DNA from: Triangularia verruculosa
Lineage: Eukaryota; Ascomycota; Sordariomycetes; Sordariales; Podosporaceae
Direction: 5' to 3'
DNA length: 64,000 bases
NCBI GenBank assembly: GCA_033296885.1
Contig: MU863894.1
Span: 289,403 to 353,402 of the forward strand
Made by a program: the position numbers and the translations under genes. Positions 58,083 through 64,000 of this stretch are shown here, in pieces. A model generated the notes under the pieces. The model did no database searches. It worked only from the letters and a program-made list of their open reading frames with translations, and was not told the origin of the DNA. The first letter of the stretch is position 1. The number at the start of each line of letters is the position of its first letter.

Positions 58083-59210
58083 TTAGATATTAGTCTTATT
58101 CGCCGGTAGTGCGGGTTCTAGAAGTGAGATGTGAAAAGTGTATGACCGTAGATGTATTGTGCTGGGTAGTTCTAGTTCGTATGCCGTCTTTGATATTTTC
58201 TTTTTAACCTTAAATAGTCCTACTCGCTTATAATCTAGTTTCTTACTAAGCCTCTTTATACGTAAGTTACGTATTAATAAAAACATTTTATTCTCCCTTT
58301 TTAAGCGAGGTCCTTCGAGCCGTTTAATATTATAGTATTTACGTATACGTTTCCGAACGAACTTGAGCTTTTCTTTAAGTTTAGCGTATAGTATATGTAG
58401 CTTTTTTATTTTTATTACCGCCTTAGGTACCTTTGTCTCTGGTCCTTGCCGTAAATCTGCTTTAAAACCGTAGTTTGCGAAGAATAGTGTGACTTTAGTT
58501 ATTTCCGTAGGTACCGTATTATATGTAAGTTATATCGCTGGTAAAAGTTTAATTTAATTATTTTATTTAAAATTAATATAGTTTCGAAGGTATTATTCGA
58601 CGATCTAGTTAAGCCTTTTTATTTAGCTGTCTATCTGTGGGTAATATACTAACGACGCCTTGCTCTTTATTCCTATTTGCTCTATTAGAGTCTTTTAAAA
58701 CTTCGATATAAACTTAGTATTGCGATCCGTAATAAATTCCTTTAGCTATATATATGTTACCGTAACGTTCCGAAATATTATATTTATTAATTGTTCCGCC
58801 GTCCAGGTCTCTTTGTAAAGTAAGAAGTATATCTACTTAGTAAGTTTGTTAATTACCGTTAAGATACTGTCGTATTTAACGCCCGTAGTTATGTCCTTGG
58901 ATTTTGGTAGTTTAGTGATAAAGTCTATCGATATTAAACTCTACGGTTGCTCTGTTACTGGTAGTGGCTTTAAGAATCTGTATGGTTTATGTCTTTCTGC
59001 TTTCGTTCTCCTGTAGAGGTTATACTCCCGTAATGTTTCTTTTATATCTTTCTTTATTTTTAGTTAATTAAAATGCTGTTTGATCTTTTCTGTCGTTTTA
59101 GCTACTTCTATATATTCCCCGAGTTTCGATTTGTAGATCTCTTAAATTAGTGTCTTCCGTTGTTCTGGGTCGACGTAGGCCTTGTTGTTATATTAAAGTC
59201 GGTAATGGTC
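58083..59210 (-). pseudogene. Integrase remnant
   Basis: Upstream part shows the zinc-binding HHCC region with Tyr in place of the expected His and Cys (EIYKSKLGEY, EYNLYRR). The catalytic core reads SIDFITKLPKSKD and FITDRNTKF, keeping the two Asp. The third acidic residue of the DDE triad is Lys (KRLN, codon at 58619-58617). The end is an open 67-residue stretch, KLDYKRVGLFKV through FHISLLEPALP, the GPY/F-like C-terminal module. The gap-free reading frame with multiple stops shows decay by substitution, not deletion. Confidence 0.9.
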
Positions 59211-59420
59211 GTCCTTCTGAATCCCTAATAATTCTAATTTGGCCTATCGTTCTTAATTATTGTTATCGACGTTGCTTTGGTATTTGTGGGTGGTGGATTT
59301 TTCTCGATATACTGCGTAATATTTAGCTTATTACTGGAGCGGATATTTAAGTGTATCTTCTGTTATTTTCTGTAGTAAGGGTGGTAATTCCTCTCCTACC
59401 TTTTTTTCGTAGTGGTCCGC

Positions 59421-59830
59421 CTTTCTACTTAGAGCGTCCGCTCTTATGTTTTCGGATCTTTTTTTATAATGGATTTGAAAATTAAATTCGGATAAGAATT
59501 TTAATTACTTACTTTGCTTAGCGTTGAGGACTTTAGTAATAATGAAGTACTTTAGGTTTTTATAATCCGTATAGACCTAGACCTCGTAGTTAGTACCGCT
59601 AAGGTATAGTCTCTATTCTTCGAAGGCCTTAATAATAGTAAGTAGCTTTTTATCGTGGATAGGGTAATTCTTATGTAGTCCCTCTAGCTTCTTCGAAAAG
59701 AATACTACCGGGTATAATTTCCTATCCTTATCTCGCTATTCTAATTGCCTTCCGATAGTGTAGTCGGAAATATCTATTTTAACTTTGAAAGGTCGGCTTA
59801 GGTCGGGAAGCTTAAGTACTGGATCCGTTA
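59421..59830 (-). pseudogene. RNase H remnant
   Basis: Minus-strand reading shows LKLPDLSRPFKVKIDISDYT, YPVVFFSKKLEGLHKNYPI, VYTDYKNLKYF and ADALSR, the usual order of gypsy RNase H. The acidic residue after HDK is Lys here (codon 59648-59646), a G-to-A change of a catalytic Glu. First and later Asp are retained. Several stops interrupt the frame. Confidence 0.88.
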
Positions 59831-60029
59831 TAATGGCGCTTTTGATAGTTTAAAAAGCCTCCTTTTACTCCTTTTCCTACTTAAACTCGGCATCCTTCTT
59901 AGTTAAGTCGTTTAATAGCTTTGCTATAGCGCCGTAATTCTATATGAATATTCGATAGAAGTTCGTAAAATCCAGAAACTCTCGAACCTTGGTCTTTAGC
60001 TATTCTGCCGTTTCTACTTATGGTTTTGG

Positions 60030-60720
60030 TTAGTCTTTGACTGCCGCAATTTTCCCTGGCTCTATCCGTACCTTTCCCGGTGAGATCAGATATCCTAGGT
60101 AGACCGTCTCCTGTATATAGAACTCGCTTTTGTCCTTGTTAATTAATAATCCTGTTCTATGTAGCGCGTTTAAGATCTCCTTAACGTACTGCTTATGTTC
60201 CTTTAGAGTGTGTAAGTAGATAAGAATATCGTCGAGGTAGTAAACTGCTGTTTTATTAAGATATTGGCGAATTGTATAATTAATAAGGGCTTAGAAAGTT
60301 ATAGGTATATTTATAAGCCTAAACGGTATAACGAGATATTCGAAATGCCTGTAAAGCGTACGAAAAGCTGTCTTCTACTTGTCTCCCTCCTTAATTCGTA
60401 TATATGTATACCTAACTGGTATATTAAGTCTGGTGAATTATTGTGCCCCTAATAGTTAACTTCTTAGTCGAGAAATTAGTGGTAGTAGGTAACCGTTCTT
60501 TACCGTTTCTTGATTTAGCTGTCGATAATCTATATATAGTCGCGGACTCCTATCCTTCTTCGGTACAAAGAAAATAGGATATTTAGCCGGCGATATAGAT
60601 ACTTTAATATATCCTCTTTTAATATTTTCGTCTAAATATTTCCGTAATTCCTTACTTTACTTGCCGTTAATATAGTAGACCTGGAAGAGTTTAAGTTTAG
60701 TTCCTTCTTTAAGCTTAATC
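60030..60720 (-). pseudogene. Reverse transcriptase remnant, YLDD motif kept
   Basis: Minus strand reads LRKYLDENIKRGYIKVSISP, YPIFFVPKKDRSPRLYIDYR, KTAFRTLYRHFEYLVIPF, and YYLDDILIY with the catalytic YLDD at 60239-60228, then LGYLISPGKVRIEP. This is the clear palm/fingers order of Ty3/Gypsy RT. Stops at expected Gln/Trp positions interrupt it. YLDD codons carry few RIP-target cytosines in CpA context, which may explain their survival. Confidence 0.93.
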
Positions 60721-60989
60721 TTATAGTCCTATAGTCCCTTCTTTAGTAGACCTTAAAGGTGTTTTACCGTGAATACCGGATGCCCCTGGTATTCCACCGG
60801 TATTTCTTTTTTATCGCCCTTCTTTAAATTATTATAATAGGCGTATTTGTCCTTTATTACTACCGTAATTTCTACTAATGTAACTATTCCTATTAACTTT
60901 ATTTCTTCGATTCTGCCGCTTATATTAATTAAGTATATTAATATTTCTCGTATCTCTTATAGTAGTGCCGTGGAGGGTGCTTATCCTAT

Positions 60990-61340
60990 ACTCTGCTTCT
61001 ACCGTGCCCTTAATCTCCTATCGTTAGTTGGATACTCCCGATATTCCCTCGGTTATAGGTAGCTACTATCCTTCCAATTGATGTCTGGGTTGTAGTCCTC
61101 GTGTTATAGTTGCCTTAGGATTATATCCTTCTCCGGCCCTATATCTACGATATCGAAAATCACCTTTATTGTCTTTCCTAATATAGTAATGTCTAGTGGT
61201 ACCGTTTCTTTAGTTATTAATTACGTAGGGAAGGGTCCTTTTATAATAACCTCTTCCTTCTTCTTTCTTTATAGAACTCGGGCTTATTGTATAAACTTGG
61301 GTGAAATTAAGTCCGCTTTTATTCTACTGTTTACGAGTGT
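60990..61340 (-). pseudogene. Aspartic protease remnant with changed active site
   Basis: Minus strand reads LVNSRIKADLISPKFIQ, where retroviral-type proteases have D-S/T-G-A at the catalytic turn; here it is N-S-R-I (61331-61320). The second half (VPLDITILGKTIKVIFDIVD) has the expected beta pattern. The Asp-to-Asn and Gly-to-Arg changes are both G-to-A. Confidence 0.8.
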
Positions 61341-62690
61341 TTGCGTTTGAAAACCCTTTTAACGTGTAGCTATTCGTAACCTTTTGTCTTTTATGCCCCT
61401 CTTCTGTACCGTAGCGACCTCGCTAATGTATCGCTCGTGGTCCTTTAGAGGTTTTCGGCCTCCGCGAAAGGCCGTAGCCCTTTTCCCAACTATTATTATA
61501 CTTTTAGAGCGTCCTTTTCGATTAAACTGTCTAGTAGCTCGAAATCGGTTAACTATCGTCGTTGGGCTTTCTTCCACTTCTTATTTCTAGTATTACTCTG
61601 GGCCTTTTTTTTACTGCGTATTTTGTATACTTTAGGGCCGGCTTCGTAGTATTTCCGGGCCTTCGCCCGTAGGTGAAGAGCGTAATCTACACTCTTATAT
61701 TACGTTAAGCCGAATTCCTCCTTTTCTTCCTAATTTATTATCTAATCGAGGTAGTATTTTGCGTGCTTAGGTATAACCTGTATAATCTGGAGTTTATTTA
61801 GTTTAATTAGGTCTTTTAGTTTTTATAGGAAGTAATTGTCTAACTCTTCTTCCGGTGTTCCTTATCTTGCGAGTGTATTCTGTATTAGTATTAGCTCTCC
61901 CGTTAAGGCGAACTCCCTGACCGGCTAGTGCCGGTTAAGAGTCTTTAATTAGTAGTGCTCTTTGTATATGTGGGCGATGTACTGGAACTATGGTACCCTT
62001 CTGTGTTCCGGGTATCGTGGGTAGACTTGCGAAGTGTCTCCTTCGCAACGGGTATACTACCCGAAGTCTGGGTATTCTTTTGATGCTATCGTAAGCCCGG
62101 TGTTAACTGTCGGTTGCAATATCTAATACTTATCCTAGGTCTTTTCGCCCGTAAGGAATACTGCGAATTCGTTATTGAACTCTTTTTCGGGGATAATTTA
62201 GCATTCGTTTCCTTGTTATAGTTGTGTGGTTAGCTGGTTACTATTAGTGGTTTGCGCTACCTTATCTTCGAGGTTGCGGTATTGCCGTTTAATAGTTTCT
62301 CGCTGTTTTTGAAGCTCTGCTATTGCTTCTTCGAGTCTTTGAATTCGCTCTTCTATCCGCTTTATAGTCCCTTCCGTATCCTAGACCGAGGCGTTAGCTG
62401 AGGTAAAAACCTACCTTAATCGCTGTATAGTCTCTTTAGAGGGCCCTAGAGTAGTGCTTTCTTCTAATCTTATGGCCCCTTTAATTGGTAGTTCTTGTCT
62501 TATAATGCGGTCTTCTCTTTTAAAATCGACCGTTAACTTTCCTTCTTGGGTTTGATATCCGTAGTTGCTGTCGGTGTAGTCGTCCGCTGAGTTCCGAAAA
62601 TCCTCGTAGGCGTATTCGGTACTGGAGATCTCGATGATCCGTGTGGTTTTGGCTACTGCCGCCGTTTCTCTTTTTTTTTAATTAAGTTGT
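61341..62690 (-). pseudogene. Gag-pol spacer with coiled-coil segment
   Basis: Between zinc knuckle and protease the minus strand can be read through stops for about 1.3 kb. At 62370-62240 it gives a heptad-like, charged stretch (IKRIEERIQRLEEAIAEL and onward). One 72-residue open piece lies at 61577-61359. I do not recognise a domain. Confidence 0.5.
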
Positions 62691-63592
62691 TTAGGTGATC
62701 GGTAGTCTCTTTTGAAGTGGCCTATTTTCCTGTAGTTAAAGTATTTAACGTCGTTTTTTCCTTTGAACCGTTTTTGAATTGCGTTTACTTTTATAGGCCC
62801 TGTGTAGGTAGTCCCTAAGACGTAAGTCTTATAAGGCCTTCTCTTCCTTTTGTCGTTAGGATGGTAGGGTCTTTATATGCGTGTGCCCTTGCGCTCTTTG
62901 CGGCGTTGATATTGTCGATTGTCGATGCGGACTGCTATTGCGATGTATTTGTCGATAGTCTTTGGTCGCTTTTGTCGATATAGTTTATCCTTGACTTCTT
63001 CCTTAAATCTGTTATAGAATAATTGTATTAACCCTTCGTCGTTGATCTCGCTGCGGAGTGTGTCCGTTCTGAATATTGTAGTGTAGTCGGTAGTAGATCT
63101 AGTCTGTTTGAGGTTAGTTAGTCGCTCCTGGATACGTTTGCCTTTATCGTACTCTCCGAATACCTCTTTGATCTTCTCCTCGAATCTTTTGTATATTTTG
63201 AAGTACTTTTTAGTAATATCCTCCCTTTCGTTGTATTTATTGTCGAAATAGTCTCTTAAGATTGGCTCGAATTAGGTGAGGGCCTTGTCCTTGAGCCTGG
63301 ATGCGGCGTATACTACCTTGGACTCTTCGTCCGGGAAACGGGAAGGGTAATACCGAAAATATACTTTAAGCTGGATTAAAAATCCTCTTAGTTCTCTTTT
63401 GGCTCCTCTATATCGGTCGGGAGCCTCGAGCTTAGCGCGATCTCCTTCCTTACGTAAGGTACCGATCTCTCTGTGGAATATGTCGTTTTCCTACGCGAGG
63501 GCGTCGTAGGAGAGGCGCGATTTGTCCTCGAGCTCCTGGATGCGAGTAAGGAGTTGGTCTATAGTAGGTTGGGTGTTGGTATTTCCGGCTAT
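62691..63592 (-). pseudogene. Gag remnant with Cys-to-Tyr zinc knuckle and ATA in place of the start
   Basis: One frame runs from ATA at 63592, where ATG is expected, through capsid-like sequence (ELRGFLIQLKVYFRYYPS, DKALT, then a stop). The zinc knuckle is at 62743-62702 and reads YFNYRKIGHFKRDY, where the family pattern is C-x2-C-x4-H-x4-C: all three Cys are Tyr (TGY to TAY) and the His is kept. Only three stops interrupt about 300 codons. Confidence 0.88.
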
Positions 63593-63651
63593 GGCGTTTA
63601 ACTTGGCGCCTTTAACTTATCCGATGATAGAGTTGAAGTGAGTATGTAACG

Positions 63652-64000
63652 TATGACGAACCCTTGTATAGAACCTCTGAAAGGGATATTTAGTTAAAGG
63701 TAACTTCTGATAATTGGTTCGGTGCAGTTAAATAGTGTATAATAAGATGTCTTAATGTAAATACAAGATACCGTGAATATAAGCTGTAATTGCATACTGC
63801 GGAACTATCTATAAGCTATCTAGTTCCTCCGTATATATAGATCTGTGGATCACCCGGATCACGTTTCCCAAAGGTGATCTGGATCACCTTTCCTTCCTAT
63901 AGCTTACTATGCTCACCGTGAGCTTGTCGCTCTGCTCACCGGGATCACCGTGATCCTTTCGCTCCACTCCTGATTGGTCCGTAATGATTGGCTGGGAGCG
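63652..64000 (-). repeat. 5' LTR (right copy), truncated by window end, inner part RIP-mutated
   Basis: Starts TATGACGAAC and runs off the edge. The first 165 bp carries most of the transitions against the left LTR. From about 63820 the two are nearly identical, until the last 30 bp, where this copy keeps G and C and the left copy has A and T. Confidence 0.88.

Larger units (their letters stand above)
56554..64000 (-). mobile_element. Ty3/Gypsy chromovirus LTR retrotransposon, RIP-mutated; 5' LTR cut by the window edge
   Basis: Direct LTRs flank a 6.6 kb interior. Order on the minus strand is 5' LTR, gag with zinc knuckle, a coiled-coil spacer, protease, reverse transcriptase, RNase H, integrase, chromodomain, polypurine tract, 3' LTR. 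Gag-pol with integrase after RNase H and a chromodomain identifies a chromovirus. The interior is AT-rich and dense in TAA/TAG stops where Gln or Trp codons are expected, and G-to-A changes hit catalytic residues. This is the signature of RIP, which acts on duplicated DNA before meiosis. No domain looks capable of producing an active enzyme as it stands. Right flank and target-site duplication lie outside the window. Confidence 0.95.

Noticed and set aside
1..64000. CRISPR arrays, operons, riboswitches, Shine-Dalgarno sites
   Set aside because: The genome is eukaryotic; no regularly spaced repeats were seen and these features are not expected.
1..64000. Biosynthetic gene cluster
   Set aside because: No polyketide synthase, NRPS, terpene synthase, P450 or pathway regulator is present; neighbouring genes are unrelated housekeeping genes.

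Overview
The window is nuclear DNA of a filamentous ascomycete (Pezizomycotina, most likely Sordariomycetes). Genes carry short 50-75 nt spliceosomal introns with GTRNGT donors and CTAAC/CTGAC-like branch sites. Proteins have long disordered serine/proline/glutamine-rich extensions. The right end holds an LTR retrotransposon mutated in the C-to-T/G-to-A style of repeat-induced point mutation (RIP). No species can be named from the sequence alone.

Layout. 0.1-27 kb is a normal gene-rich arm: mitochondrial EF-G2 (MEF2, minus); VPS17 retromer sorting nexin (plus); 5.4 kb without a convincing gene; a zinc-dependent polyol (xylitol/sorbitol/arabinitol type) dehydrogenase (plus); COP9 signalosome subunit CSN6 (minus); an unrecognised Gln/Pro-rich protein (plus); an unrecognised Cys-rich/coiled-coil protein (minus); a YAT-family amino-acid permease (plus); and the U3 snoRNP WD40 protein UTP21 (minus). 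27.1-32.7 kb is VIP1/Asp1, the bifunctional inositol pyrophosphate kinase/phosphatase. 32.7-56.5 kb is gene-poor: a 10-N assembly gap flanked by G and C homopolymers, a 54-residue protein with three CxxC motifs, a GH76 glycoside hydrolase with an N-terminal hydrophobic anchor, and a conserved-looking protein of unknown function, separated by about 2.5-6.5 kb of sequence in which I see no supportable gene.

56.5-64 kb is a Ty3/Gypsy chromovirus on the minus strand, nearly complete inside the window, with the outer part of its 5' LTR beyond the right edge. Gag, protease, reverse transcriptase, RNase H, integrase and chromodomain can all be read through stop codons. RIP has changed several catalytic or metal-binding residues. 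The mutated block ends inside each LTR, so the outer part of each LTR is nearly unmutated.

The genes do not form a pathway or a biosynthetic cluster; they are housekeeping or trafficking genes next to accessory, gene-poor DNA. All exon boundaries were derived by hand from splice motifs, frame and family similarity. Every joined model is a whole number of codons, but none has transcript support.
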